Shown: positions 36,247 through 49,000, counted from the stretch's first letter. The stretch is DNA of 64,000 nucleotides from Terana coerulea (GCA_024811115.1 JAKOGH010000690.1:1-64000), one strand, 5' to 3'. Program-made: numbers and translations. The notes: generated by a model not told the origin, from the sequence alone.

Positions 36247-36740
36247 ACGACAGCGCTCAGAGCGGAGATGTGACCGCTGTCCAGGTATGCGACACTATAC
36301 GGAACATGCATGCGCTTTGGGAGAACCTAGTCGACCAAGATGAGAGTGGGCAGTGACGAGATTCCCACAATCCAGCTCACGAAGTGACGGATCGTCTGTA
36401 AAGGTCTTCTTGGGAGCGACGGCACATCAAGGGACTGAGACGAGCTGAAGCTCTGGCTTTTATAGATTCTCCCAACGCGGCCGGACGCAACTGTTCTCTT
36501 CATATGCGATGGCTCGACTGCTAATGTAGCGGTCACCATACGCATGCCGGTCGAGATGACACAGCAATGTGACATGCCGCTCCATAATACCACTGCTGTC
36601 GAAACCTTGGCGGCTCAGGCCGTGGAACATAGTCACATTGGACACAGGCCACTCCACGTGTGCTCAAGCTTTGCGTACTACACGCCTCGCTCAGCTGAGC
36701 TGTTGTGGTCACCACGAAGTAGCCGCAAAAGACGCCGGCC

Positions 36741-36770
36741 GCCGCGGCACGCTGCCAGCCAATCTCGTCG
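36741..36770 (+). promoter_or_regulatory. Conserved CCAAT-containing upstream block of P450 copy C
   Basis: GCACGCTGCCAGCCAATCTC is the reverse complement of the blocks upstream of copies A and B, as expected for the opposite gene orientation. CCAAT is at about 36757-36761, roughly 285 bases before ATG 37045. Confidence 0.55.
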
Positions 36771-36958
36771 TATGAGTTCCCCGTCAATTACGACATAAGA
36801 AAGTGTGGCAATAACGTTCACTCGCACAGAGCCATGCTTGCCTGTTCGGCATCGCGATCTGCAGGGTAAAAGAACATCGTTGGTTATCTGTGGCGAGAGG
36901 CGAAGCGGTCGTATCTCGCGTACGCAGAGGCTCTGGTACTTATCTCAGTCCGGCAGGC

Positions 36959-36966
36959 TTATATAC
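36959..36966 (+). promoter_or_regulatory. TATA-like box of P450 copy C
   Basis: TTATATAC lies 78 bases before ATG 37045, matching copies A and B. Confidence 0.55.
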
Positions 36967-37044
36967 TTGCCTATGGACATATGGGAGCTCGACTAAACAG
37001 TGCACTTGAACAGACAACTTGACCGCGGAGCTCAACAGACTCAG

Positions 37045-39188
37045 ATGTCCGATTACACTTCGCTCCTTCAATACATTGAGCAGTTGAACTTGGGAGGTCC
37101 TTTCAATTTCACTTTGGCCCTCATCTATACTATTCCAGCTCTCTTCCTCTTGTACCACCTATGCATGCCGGACAAGGTGTGTAACATCACCTCTCAGCAG
37201 ACGCTGGTGCGTAGGCTCACAAGACATCTGCAGCTCCGCCATCTACCTACTGAAGGCGGACCGTCCCTCCCCGTTCTTTCTTACATCGGATACTACAACT
37301 TCCTCTATAATGCGAAGGATATACTTCAGCATGGATATGACAAGGCGAGTCTCCGTCCCAGATTCTCATGCATCAATAAGCTGGCCTAATGTGCGGTAAC
37401 AGCATAAGGGCAAGCTGTTTAAAGTTGCGCTCATGGACCGGTGGCTCGTCGTCGTGACCGGCAACAAGCTCGTCGACGAGCTGCAGCGGCTTCCGGACAG
37501 CCACATATCTTTCTTAAAGGGCGCAGAAGAGGTCCGCCTCCACTTCCCTTGTCCGTCTGCGAGCGTCGACTCACTGCGTCGCGACGTCCAGTTCTCAGGG
37601 TTTGGCTACATCTTCGGCGAGGACTTCAGCAAGGATCCGTACCACGTCAACCTGATTCGCGGACAGCTCACGCGCAGCCTCGTCCCGTTGTTTGGGGACA
37701 TGTACGACGAGATTCAGACTGCATTTGCGGAGCTGATGCCGGTTGACGGTGACGGTGAGCTCTTCATACTTTGTTTGCGGGCTGAGCTGATGTGGCAGCG
37801 TTTCTATGTGCAGGATGGGTGCCCGTGCCTGTTAATGAAGTCATGCGGCACATTGTTGCTCGTGCAAGTAACCGTATTTTTGTCGCCTTGCCTCTGTGTG
37901 CGTATGGTGGTTGCTTCTGTACCCAGGCACGCTGAGCTAATTGAAACGTACATGTAGGCCGCAATAAGGGCTATCTAGACCTTGCTATCCAATTCACTGT
38001 TGACCTCGCCAAGGCTAGAAAAGCTCTTGCATTCTTCCCTCGTATGCTGAAACCGTACGCTTCTCGTATACAGAGGACATGCTACCAATAACACCTCCGT
38101 ATTCAGGCTAGTGGCTAAGGCGACTACAGATATCGAGGGCCGCATTCAGGAAGGTTTGCACTATCTGAGACCTGTCATCGCTGAACGCTCCCGCCCAAAT
38201 GGAGGGACTGGGCGACAAGTGGGCGGACAAACCGGTATGTTTCGCATGTACGCAGTCCTGAATACTCCCACGAACCGCTTGCTACGTAGGACGACATGCT
38301 TCAATGGATCCTCGATGAAGTCAAGATCCGCAAGCAGAAACCCGAAGACGCAGTTCGAATGATCCTCCTGATCAACTTCGCCGCGATCTTCACCTCGTCT
38401 AACGTGAGTCGTTTCTACTCTACCCTCCAAAGACAGTCATGCATTTGACGAATGCCATCTTGCAGAGCTTCACGCACGTCATTCACCATCTCGCTGCTAA
38501 TCCGGAATACATCGCCCCGCTACGCGAGGAAGTGGAAGCTGTCATCGCAGAGGACGGCTGGACGAAGGCCGCTATCAGCAAGATGTGGAAATTGGACAGT
38601 CTGATGCGCGAGTCGTCGCGAGTAAACGGCATCAGCTTGTGTACGTCGACTCCTGTCTCCTTGAACTGTCCCAACCGTGGCACCACTACTGATGCTTTGG
38701 CGTGTATAGCCTCGGTGATGCGCTTGACCCTGCAGCCGATCACGCTCTCAGACGGGACTGACATACCCAAGGACACCCTGATGCTTACTCCGGCGGTGAG
38801 CACGCATTATGACGAGGACAACTACACCAACGCCCGTGTGTTTGATCCGTTCAGGTACTCAAGGGACCGCGAGGAAGATCACTCGGCAGTAAAGTACCAG
38901 TTTGTCAGCACCTCGGCTGAGTATGTTGCCTTTGGACATGGGAAGCATGCTTGGTACGTGGTCACCTGGGGACTCGTATCTGACACGGTGCTAACGAGTT
39001 GCTCGATTTGCAGTCCCGGTCGGTTCTTTGCCGCGAATGAGCTCAAGGCTATGATGGCGCACCTCATTCTGAACTACGATGTCAAGTTCGCGAAGGAGGG
39101 TGTCCGCCCAGAAAACATAGTTGTGAACCTGACGATCTTCCCGAACCCAACTGCCAAGGTGCTGTTTAGGAAGAGGCGGATGACATAG
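37045..39188 (+). CDS. Cytochrome P450 monooxygenase, copy C (one frame break)
   Basis: MSDYTSLLQYIEQL opens an N-terminal membrane anchor, and exon 1 ends at 37176. Later exons carry LRHLPTEGGP, HKGKLFKVALMDRW, FGEDFSKDPYH, INFAAIFTSSN (I helix), LMRESSRVNG (ExxR), FDPFRYSRDRE, and FGHGKHA plus CPGRF joined across the last intron. The stop is at 39186. Intron positions equal those of copies A and B. One intron has a weak gtccgc donor (about 37532), and reading through it stays open. A single extra base in the C run 38194-38196 breaks the frame. The closest relative in the window is copy A. It is convergent with the second beta-barrel gene, as A is with the first. Confidence 0.87.
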
Positions 39189-39584
39189 CTTTTTGACTTG
39201 CACCAGGCGGTGTAGCTACCATCGCAGCACTCCTGCAGCTTCTACTATGCCCAGGTCCTTCATTTTAACTTCGCATCCATACTTTTCTTGCATATGCAAA
39301 TTGCAACCGCAGCACTGTTGCACCAATGACAGCACTGCGCGGCTTTTAGCTTCAACGCTAAAATGTTGCCACTTCAGGCCCACCGCTATTGCAACCACTG
39401 CATGATCAAAACGACGAGGGTATTATTACTGTGATTGTTTGTACACAACGTACACACATGGTTCTGCTTTGATTATCGGTGGAGTGCACCCTCATTAGCT
39501 CTTTCGCTCCCATCTACAACTTCGTTGCAGATATAACCTCTTCATCAACCGCTGCGTCACGGCCGATTGGCACGCAAAAGGTGT
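39189..39584. other. Intergenic between convergent genes
   Basis: A 396-base spacer, close in size to the 411-base spacer at 6091-6501. No feature is seen. Confidence 0.4.
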
Positions 39585-40103
39585 CTAGCTGAGGAAGCTC
39601 CACGAAACTGCAATAGGCGGGTCAGTCACACATTGCAAAGGCAAGCGCAGCTTAGATGCACTCACCGTCGATTTGGCCCACATTAAGATTATTATCGGTC
39701 AAGGCTTTGAAGGCGCCTTCGGACAGGTCAATGCTGGACGCACTGTCGCACGTGAAACACTCGTCGGCGACGACGGCGGTGACGGTCGCGCCGTTCGCGA
39801 CGTTCGTGATCTGGATCTTCGCGCCGCAGTGCGCGCCGTTGCCATACATCGGCACGGCCAGCGACGCGATGCGGTCGCTGTCCTGGTGGATGGATCCACA
39901 TGCACCCGGCAGGCCTTCTTGTGGAAAGAACGTCGCGCTGCGCGGTGGGTGAGTCGGGTCGTCGTCATGAATCGGCACAGGCTCAAATATGCTCACTGGC
40001 CGGTGAAGACTTGAGCGGTAGGTGCGGCGAGCGCACGAGCTCCGTTTCCGATGACCCACAAGGCGACGATGACAGCAGTAGCAGGAGGGATACAGCCGAG
40101 CAT
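39585..40103 (-). CDS. Small secreted RlpA-like double-psi beta-barrel protein (copy 2)
   Basis: Three exons on the minus strand (40103-39997, 39937-39666, 39607-39585) give an intact 133-residue protein. A signal peptide of about 25 residues ends near ARALA. Then FTGHATFFPQEGLPGACGS, AHCGAKIQITNVANG and VADECFTCDSASSIDLS appear, followed by the end VSWSFLS. Exons 1 and 3 have the same lengths as in the gene at 5576-6090, and both introns sit at the same codons. It is presumably secreted and acts at the wall or on carbohydrate; no catalytic role is proven for the family. It is convergent with P450 copy C. Confidence 0.85.
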
Positions 40104-41871
40104 GGCGACGTTCTGCGCGAATATCCTGACGCGGGTTGGGAGAGCGAGAGCACTTCACGGGCACAAGCTGTGATCTTCGAGACAGTCCTTACTTAAGTTG
40201 AATTTTGTACAGATCGCCATCACAGCTCAATGAACAGATGATGGTGGGCGGGGTGTAAGCTCCTGGGCGGTGTCGGGAATAACTGGTAGAAAGGCTTAGA
40301 ACGTAAGGAGTCGAGAGATCGCAGTAGTTTCTGTGATCCGGACTTCGAGCTTGGTACTGTAAACGCACCGCGGTCCACATGCTATTGTCCATGGTGAGTT
40401 GGCTGCAAAATATCCCATCATTCCACGACTGACCATGTAGCAATGCCAAGTTGGACTCTCAGCGAACGCCTTTGAACCACGGCGAGGGCCGAGGGCCATA
40501 GCCGTTGCTCTTAGTTTTCGCATTGTCTGCCGTAAAATCCGTGAACAGTGACTGGTGACGGTCAGTGTGCCTATGGCACGGCTATCGTGAGATGTATCGC
40601 AGTTGGCCTACATACCTTCATGCTGGATGCTGCTTAGGATATCATGCAGCCGCGCATGCCATCCAAGCGTGGGGAATGCGCGGGCTAGAACTACTGAATT
40701 GTCATTTATCGCTACAAACCATAAGCCATAAGCTGACTGTGCTTTAAGCAAGTGCGCACCTGCCATCGCCGAACCCGATCTGAAGACTTCGGTTTCCCTC
40801 CTGGTGATCTTGTGCATAAGCCCACTTTCTGAATGGATCTTGGTTCGTTCACACTTCCTGTGCTGCGATCTCTTCAAAAGCGCTTTGCTGCTGCCAATCC
40901 ACGTCAACTCGTCATGGGAGATCGGCTATTGCCAACCGAATCAGTAGTGCCCTTGATGGGAGGTTAGTTTGTTGTCGAAGCTACTTGCACCGTCTTTGTG
41001 AGCGGCGCATGCCAGGCGTACTCCTCGAACGACTCATTGTGACGTCGAGCCCAATCGCCTGTGTGAGCGATTCATAGGTGTCCATCACGGGCACCATACT
41101 CGTCCGAATACTGCTATCCGCGTTTTCCCGATTTACTAACAAGTCATTGGGCCTCCACTAGCATGTGAGTTTCATCCTTGGGATTTTCGTTCTGTGCCTG
41201 AGCAAGTATTGTGAAATATGCCACGCGTGCCAGATTTAGCTAAGCGGTTTCTATCAACTTGCCAGTGGCCACGAACTCCTATGCAATGTACGGTGCCAGA
41301 GGCGAGTCTTCGAAATTCGGGAATTCGGGAGGGTGCACAGCCATCCTGACTTTGTTGAGCCACCTCCGAGGCATTGTCAATTTGACTGTACGCACAACGA
41401 GACATGCGTTCATATTAACAGGCTGCCCGACTATGAGAGTCAAGAAGATGACATCAGCAGAAATATATCTCGACGGAAACGAGGCGTTGAAACTTACCCA
41501 CCAAACCTTCGCTCAGCGTCTTGCCGCTTCTCCAATCGTAAGACGGCTTAGTCTCATGCCAACGTGCCCGCCGGCGCCGGTCGCCGTCGCGAGCCCGCCG
41601 GACGTGGTAGACGTCCCGGCCGTGGACTTCACGTCCTCGATCCGAGGAGTGCGCACACCAGCGGCACACCGGCAACAAGCTCGTCTCTATCACCTCCAAG
41701 CACTGGTCACTTGCACCGCTGCAGAGGACGGCGGATGGCACTGATCGCTTGATTAATTGGACTCGCAAGCGATATACAGGCTGTCGTCGAAATCTATAAA
41801 GGTCAATGCCCCGCAAGAAGTGCAACAGCTACAACACCTTCATCATCGTTCCCTTGCACCCGGTAACTGAA
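40104..41871. other. Intergenic, no supported gene
   Basis: Frames at 40608-40907 (minus) and 41259-41744 (plus) show no domain. The region contains the promoters of the flanking genes. No inverted-repeat element was found. Confidence 0.35.
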
Positions 41872-43541
41872 ATGGCATCCACGAAACTCAGAGTCGCTAT
41901 CGTGGGAGGTGGTGTGTGCGGTTTGACTTGCGCGATAGCACTCCTTCGAGAAGGCGTGGATGTGCATGTCTATGAAGCCGCGGTGAGCGATAATTATTTC
42001 CCATTCAGGATTCTTGGCTTACACTGCGTATAGGCGAAATTTGAGGAAATTGGGGCTGGACTTGGAGTAGGCGTGTGTTGTGGAGTACTTGACGTGTTGC
42101 GCCCGTTGACAATGTGGTGAACGCAGGCCGGAACGCTGTGCGGATGCTCAAAGCTATAGGCGTCTGGGAGGACATCTTGTTGCAGGCCCAAGGAGCCAAG
42201 CAGCCTGAGCCAGCGGACCGACCAAACCCAAGTGCCGAGCCCAAGCAAGAGACAAACAACACGCACGGATGGTTCCTGTTCGTCTCCGGGATGAGCGACA
42301 ACAAAGTTCTGGAAGCCGTGAGCGCACTGCACATCACGCCTCTTCCATACCACTGACGCAAGGCATGGCACAGTACGACACCGGAGAGGCAGCGTCTGCC
42401 GGCGTGCACCGCGCCACCTTCCTCGCCGCGCTCGTCAAGCACGTCAACCCGCGCGCGCGCACTTCCACAAGCGCTGCACGCAGCTCAGCACCGCCGCGCC
42501 CGACGGCCCCGTGACGATCCATTTCCAGGACGGCTCGACGGCGGAGGCGGACGTGGTCCTCGGCGCGGACGGGATCAAGAGCGCGGTGCGCCGCTTCGTT
42601 GCCGGCACGGCCGACGCCGCCGTCGATCCGAACCTGAAGTTCAGCAACACGATCTGCTACCGCAACCTCGTGCCTGTGGCCAAAGCGGTCGCTGCGGGCG
42701 TGAAGACCGACTTCAGTCTGCGGCCGGTCTGTTTCGTGGGGAAGAACAAGCACCTGATCGTCTTCACGATTCGGGGACGTAGCCTGGTGAGTGTCCGTCG
42801 GTGCTTCAGACGACGTGTGTAGTGACGTTTTTGTTTTCGCCAGATAAACGTCGTTGCGTTTTGCACTAACCCAGAGTTACCCTCCTCGCGGCGAGCTCAC
42901 GAGTGCGCCTTTCCGGAAGCGCTGTGCAGGAGGTCTCGACCGAGGAAGTGCTCCAAGCGTACGAGGGCTGGGGGCCAGAGGTCACCAACCTGGTGTCTTG
43001 CTTCGAGAACCCGACGAAGTGGAACATCAACGTCGTCTCCCCGCATCTCGGTCCCGAGTCTTGGGTCAAGGACAGGGTGGCGATTCTCGGTGATGCGGTA
43101 CGTTTGTGACGTTCTCTGCAAGAGATGCGGCTCCAATAATTCGCTACAGGCACATGGGATGCTTCCTCACCTGGGCGCGGGAGCAGGGCAGGGCATCGAA
43201 GACGCATATCTTCTGGGCAAGCTGCTCGGACACCCACAAACTAATCTGACCAACGTCCACGTGCGTCTTCAATGAGTTCATGACTGAGCAGTAAACTGAT
43301 TGATTTGAAGGACGTACTGCGAGCCTACGCGTCGGTTCGACAACCGCGGGCACAGCGGGTGTGGGAAGGAAGCCAGCGCGCCGGAGACATCTACGAGGGC
43401 CGCGCAGGATATGACGGCATAAACTTAGAGGAGCTCCAGACCTCATGGGACTATGTTTGGTCCCATGGGCTGGATGTTGACTTTGAGAAAGCTCAGGAGA
43501 TGCTAGTGGAGAAAGGCGTCTATGTGAAAGCCAGCTCGTAA
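41872..43541 (+). CDS. FAD-dependent monooxygenase, salicylate-hydroxylase-like (frame break)
   Basis: ATG 41872 starts MASTKLRVAIVGGGVCGL, a Rossmann GxGxxG motif for FAD. Then come KFEEIGAGLGVG and RNAVRMLKAIGVWEDIL. Next are VTIHFQDGSTAEADVVLGAD, CYRNLVPVA, INVVAFCTNPE, the second FAD motif RVAILGDA, MLPHLGAGAGQGIEDAYLL and a final exon to the stop at 43541. These are the landmarks of class A flavoprotein aromatic hydroxylases, which use NAD(P)H and oxygen. The substrate is unknown. Introns are seen near 41983-42034, 42787-42842, 43100-43149 and 43261-43311. The intron after GLGVG appears to need a GC-AG donor. A two-base length change in the CG repeat 42451-42460 breaks the frame. Confidence 0.8.
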
Positions 43542-44544
43542 AGCTCGAAGGCTGAAGTAATACCTGGTGTGTATTCTAGAGAAATGGCGTTGATAGATTA
43601 TTTCGACGATATTGGCCTGGGGGCAAAGATATGTTGTTGTGAGTACTCCAACCACATGCAAATCTATAATCTATGCGCACAAGTATATGCAAACTTCCTG
43701 TTGCGTGGCGTAAATCTACCACAGCTGATATCTATTCTTCTGGAGGTAGGTAAGCAGCCGAGCAGATACGAGTCAATTTTGGAAGCCTCCGCGCTTTCTA
43801 GCGAGTTGGCCTTCAAAACTTACTCCCATCGGTTCCTCCGCCTCTTCTGGTAGAGAAACACCAAGATGGTAAGGTGTTTCAGCCCTTCATGGCTAGTAGG
43901 GACAATTTTGTGTTCAGCAAAACATCAAGTTCAGAAGAGCAGTGAAAATATCACTCACCAGATTAATGGCAGTCATCACTTTGTGCTCGCACTTCCAATC
44001 CCCAACTCTACAACCCATGTCTCTCTACCCAGCCACTGGATCTCTTTCCAGACTGCTTCGACCCATCGTCTCCTGCCCCCGTGTTAAGCTCCTTCGACGA
44101 AGATGACACACCTCGGCTCAATAAACTGAACTCTCAGCACGAGCCCCTGCGTAGCTTTGGGGCTGGACACAAACTGTTCTACTTGGTCTTGAATTCCTTC
44201 GCCATAGAAAGCATCGAGATGCCTAAGCTTTGTAAAACTAGCGGTGAAGAGCTGGGTTAGTGACCGTTAAAGGTTTCAAGGCTCGTGGGTGAGATGAGAG
44301 GGTGTGAGGTGAGGAGCGTAGTATTAATTGGCGCCGTGTTGAGCTAGCTGGTGTGGGCTTGGACTGCATCGTGCAGTAGCTTTAGGGTCCAGTAGATGCA
44401 GCCTCGGCCACAAGGATAGCTTCATCGCGAAGTGCTTAGAGCACTGAGCAGAACGTAAGCTTAAATTGATGAACTTGAAGTCTGAAGAAGCCTGCGCACT
44501 TACAACTACAGCTATATATAATGTAAACACGCCCGTCAATCCAA
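43542..44544. other. Intergenic, no gene seen
   Basis: The 3' flank of the monooxygenase and 5' flank of the tRNA gene. The short frames have no support. Confidence 0.4.
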
Positions 44545-44615
44545 GCATTAATGGGGTAGTGGTAACCTGGGTCGTTGCCATCGACCCGCCGGGGGTTCGA
44601 TTCCCTCTTAATGCA
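44545..44615 (+). tRNA. tRNA-Gly(GCC)
   Basis: The 71 bases fold as a cloverleaf. The acceptor GCATTAA pairs with TTAATGC. The anticodon stem GGTCG/CGACC holds the loop TTGCCAT with anticodon GCC. A GGTTCGATTCC-type T arm is present, with one G-T pair (GGGGG/CCCTC). No CCA is encoded and there is no intron. The near-identical copy at 52780-52850 supports it. Confidence 0.9.
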
Positions 44616-44692
44616 TGTAATTGGCATATGCATCGCTTTTCTTTTTCATTGTTTGAACTTTGAAGTTTCTGCCACTTTAGCCTTTTGGCCTA

Positions 44693-45248
44693 CAGTGCTT
44701 TGCATAACAAATGACAGTCGCCGAAATTTCGTCGCTTGTTTGTCCTGTACAAACATTCCCTTATTAGGTGAAAATGATCGTCACATCCAGAGCTCATCTG
44801 TCACTCGTCTTCAGCTCTGGGAGTGCCGCCAACAAACCGCCAAGGTGCGTTCAGCAATACACAAGAGGCAGCATAAGAGCATATTAGCTGCGATAAATAC
44901 CACAATAAATGCCTCAAAATAGGCCGGCGCTCTCTGATTTTGGCAGGGACTCGGAATTGGAGCTTTTCGGCCAATTCCGGCTCAATACAGGTGTGATATA
45001 TACCGTAGCTAATATGCTCTATAATGCATGGGTTGTGGTCGCACCGTAGAGGACGCTGTAGGTGAACAACAGCAAGCGTAGACTCTAGAGGACACAGTGG
45101 AGACACTGGTCGCGACCGTCACGCCGCGTTGCTCAAGCCAGGCACGGTGACTGGATGTGACGATCATTTTCACCTAATAAGGGAATGTTTGTACAGGACA
45201 AACAAGCGACGAAATTTCGGCGACTGTCGTTTGTTATGCAAAGCACTG
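44693..45248. mobile_element. TA-flanked inverted-repeat element (Tc1/mariner-like) hosting element A
   Basis: Arms of about 100 bases are inverted repeats. They start CAGTGCTTTGCATAACAAA and end TTTGTTATGCAAAGCACTG, flanked by TA at 44691-44692 and 45249-45250. The 556-base element encodes nothing and has element A (44876-45020) inserted in its middle. CAGTG termini and a TA duplication fit Tc1/mariner-type elements. It starts 77 bases downstream of the tRNA-Gly gene. Confidence 0.85.
44876..45020. mobile_element. Miniature inverted-repeat element A, copy 2
   Basis: The 145-base copy has AGAGCATATTAGCTGCGATA and its inverted repeat at the ends, flanked by ATA on both sides (44873-44875 and 45021-45023). 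It matches the interrupted copy at 10242-10703 and shows what that element looked like before its own insertion. Confidence 0.8.
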
Positions 45249-45250
45249 TA

Positions 45251-46092
45251 GTATCAAAAAAAAAGGGAAAAAAAAAAGTCGTCGTTCCCCTATGTAGCCT
45301 GGGCCCTGTAGGCGGGAGTCCGTGAGGCCTCATGCTAAATGTACCAATTTGAAGTACTTGAAAGTTGAAACTTCAAAGCAGGTCGAACCTCTCGCAAGTA
45401 GTCCGGACTCCCGACGTCGGACGCAGACTCTACACGGTCACCAAGCTTCAATGCTCTTCTCCACTTTATGTCGGCCGCTTCGCTTCACCGTAAGAATGCA
45501 TTTCTACATGTGCCGGTATATATGACAAGCATAATTGGTTCTAACTTCTGTCACTTGCACAAGCGATGCAATATACTTCGGTGCAGCAGACGCTCCTTTT
45601 ATTTAGTTTTCGTCCTCATAGGTATACATCAAGACTTCTAAGGGCACTGGTGGCTTAAAGGCTCGTACATGCATGTATGAGATCGGAATCAAGGAACGGG
45701 GAACGGCGAGCGCATGACCGGGTGACAGGGAGTGGATGAGACGGACGACGGGGAGGAAGGGTGATGGAGACTAGAAGGTCCAACTGCGCGGAGTCCGCGA
45801 CATACTGGTACACAGGAGGTAGGATACTTGTATGAGTGGATGAGGGGATATATGAGATGCCGATGCAGGATGTGGATGTAAATGCAAACAAACAAGCTGA
45901 ACGTAAGACATGAATGATAAATGCGGACGATGCAAAAATGGCGAGATGAGTGTGAAGAAATGTCAATGCGAATGGGATGAGTCAAAGCGTAAGAATCACT
46001 GAATGATGAGATGGAATGAGATGGGAGAATAAATAGGTGGTGTCGCGGATGGACGAGACGGATGTGTCTGTCGTAGAGGCCTAGTGAACACC
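45251..46092. other. Intergenic, no gene seen
   Basis: It contains an A-rich run (45256-45280) next to the element end, and the 3' flank of the RhoGEF gene. The minus frames here are low-complexity. Confidence 0.4.
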
Positions 46093-49000
46093 CTATGTAC
46101 GACGCAGGAACGCCGAGTTGTCTTGCGCGCGGTCGCACTTCGCCGCAATGCGCATCGCGCTCTCGAGCGCTTGCTCTACCAGTCCATGGGACGGACTCTC
46201 CGCGGGCGTGTGTTCCAGCAAATCTGCATACCGAGCCCCGTTAGTGCATCATCCCACCAACAAAGACAACGACAGAGACGTACCACGATACTGCAGCACA
46301 TACCGCATCACGCGCTGCACCGGCAGGATCGCCAGCTCGCGCACGCCGGGCGGTCTCTGCTGCCTGCTCTTCTCCTTGCCCTCGCGCACTTTGCCCACGC
46401 TCGCGCTGCTCTGCGCGTGCGGCGCGCTGGCGACCGGGCTGCCCGGCGGCGCAAGGGTCGGGCTCGAGCCGAACACGCCCCGCTTCTTCCACGCGCTGAA
46501 CGTGCGGCTCAGTGTGCCAGACCCGTTGCTCGTGTAGGCAGACGGGCGGCCAGGGTTCGAGCCGTCCAGCGAGAAGGGGGAGAGCGCGTCCTGCGTCGCC
46601 GTCGACGGCGAGATGGTGTATGCGAGCCCAGTGCCGAGCGCGGCGGTGAACATACCGAGGCCGCCGTTGGGAGCCGACAGGGGTGCCAGTGACGGACGAG
46701 GTGCCGCGGTTCGACGTGCTTAACGAAGGTAGGGCGGGCGCGGGCCTGTCCTCGTAGAGCGATGCGCCACGCGTGCGGTACACGCTCTCCATCCGTGCGT
46801 AGCCAGACGCGATCGCCGCGCCGCTGCGGGTGCGCCTGCTCAGCGGAGCCCCCTCGGCGACGCTGCCGAGTGAGTTGTTGCGCGCGCTGCGTGCGAGCTT
46901 GCGCGCCGCCTTGCCATCGGCAGCATCCTGCTCGGGTTCGAAGATCCCGCCAACCACCCCCGCCCACGCGACGAGCGCGGCCTCGAGGTCCTCCTCGACG
47001 GCGACAAACGCGACGCTCACGCCCCACGCGCTCGGGTCGTCCTCCAGCCGTGCAAGCAGCACCTCAGACGCTCGCAAGAGTGCAGGCACGTAGGTCAGGA
47101 CCAGGCCGGGTGGCGGTTCCATGGTGTCGCCCGCGAGTAGCTGACGCAAACGAGCCTGGTAGTTGCGCTCCGTGCGCACGAGCTCGCGACAGCAGAGTAG
47201 GGCGCGCCGTGCCGTCTTCCACTCGTGGTCGTCTAGAGCGGGGGAGTAGTGTGCCAAAGCCGAGTGATGATTTGAGGTCGACGGCGCAGGAGAGTCTTCG
47301 TGCTCACTGTCTTCGGATCCCGATTCGTCCAGTCGCCAAGATTCTCTTTCTCTGGACCCACTTCTCGACTCAACGTGCTCGCCGTGCCCTACAGAGCTCG
47401 TCGCGGCTGCCCCGTGCCTCTTCTTTCCCCGCCTACTCGGACTTGCACTCGCTGCGCTAGGGATCGACGCATCCACCGTCCGGCCTCGGTTCTCCATGCG
47501 CATCTTCTCAAGCTCCTGCACGAGGACCTCGTCCGACACGTCCGCCATGGCCAGCGTCCACCTTCTAAGCGTGTTTGGACTGTTTTCTCTCCGCCCCGCG
47601 ACCTTGGGCCGCATCCGCCGAGGCACCGAGCTCGCATGGGTATCACCAAGGGACTGCGATGGTTGCGCTGGCATCTTGTCGGTGACATCGTCGCTGTGGG
47701 TGGGCCGCAGGGCCGACAGACTCGGGCGTTTTGGGAGGGTATGATCCTTCGACTTCGTCCCATGACGCGAGAACATGCTGCCCATCCTCCACTCCTTCTC
47801 CTTGCCCTTAATGGCGTCTCCCCTATTTGCCTCGGCGTAGGGATCAAACGCGTCTCCATGGTTCACATTGTCCACCCCGAGCTTGAGAGGCGTCACTGAG
47901 AACGCGACCGACCACGGAGCCTCCGCGTCCTCGCTTTTGCTCCCCCTGGACGGCCCATTGGGCCTCCCGGACGAGTTCGGATGCGTCAATCGAGAAGTGA
48001 GCGCCGCTAAGGCTGAACTAGACAATGCGTTTGTGTTCCCTGTGAATGCGAGTGAGGCCAGCGCGTCCGTGGGGCTGACGTGCTGTGGTGGGTGGGTAGC
48101 GGGCTGTGGGGGCATTGTGGAAGTAGAAGCGACCACTGTCGTGCGTGGAGAGGCAGAAGAATGAGAGTAAGGACTTAGAATCTAAACATGCGCGTTAGGT
48201 ATTCGTACGAGACGGAAGTGTATGGAAACTCACTGATCCAGACGATCCAGCCCATAATGGGGACGACGGACGCATCGGCGGGAGATAGTCCACCGTCTCG
48301 ACCCTCTCTACATTACCCGACCGCACTTCTCTCCTCGTCCCCTCCCTCGAACCAATCTTGATCCCAAGAATGCTCCGAGCACGGCTCGGGCCTGGCCTGG
48401 GAGCGTCCGCGCTGTTCCTCCGCACCTCCTCGCTCTTCCGTCGCCCCTGCGCCGCACTCAAGTCGTGCGTCGGCTCAGTCGCAGGCGCCGCCGGGGTCGA
48501 CGGCCGCCTCTTGGTCAACTTGCCCTTCTTCGGGCCCGCTGGCGTTTGGATCTGGCCATGGTCATCGACACTCTTAGAGCGTTCTCTGCCAGTGAAGTAC
48601 TCTGCGGTGCCATGCCCGCCATGCGAGGTTGCGCTGGATGACGGTGGGTAGTGCGAGGCGTCGCTCAGGCCAGGGCTCGTGGGGGCGTCGAGCTTACACT
48701 GGAGCGTCGCCCACTCGAGCTCACGCAGCTCGTCGCGCTTGGGGCTGCACTAGCGTCAGTGCTCGCGGTCGTACTCGCACTGTGTCGGGTCGTCATCGAC
48801 GGCATGTTGCGTACCGCCTCTTTCGGTGTCTTCATTACTGTCGTCGTCGTTGTGGACATAGCGGTCTGCTTCCTGGGTGTATGCGGTGATTGGGGTGATT
48901 TTAGTGCAAACGCCTGCACGAGGAACGGCCTGTCGGCGAAATCTGGTGTTCTGGCGTCCACAGTCTTGGTTTTCGGGCTCTTCAGCGACGGCGTCGACGC

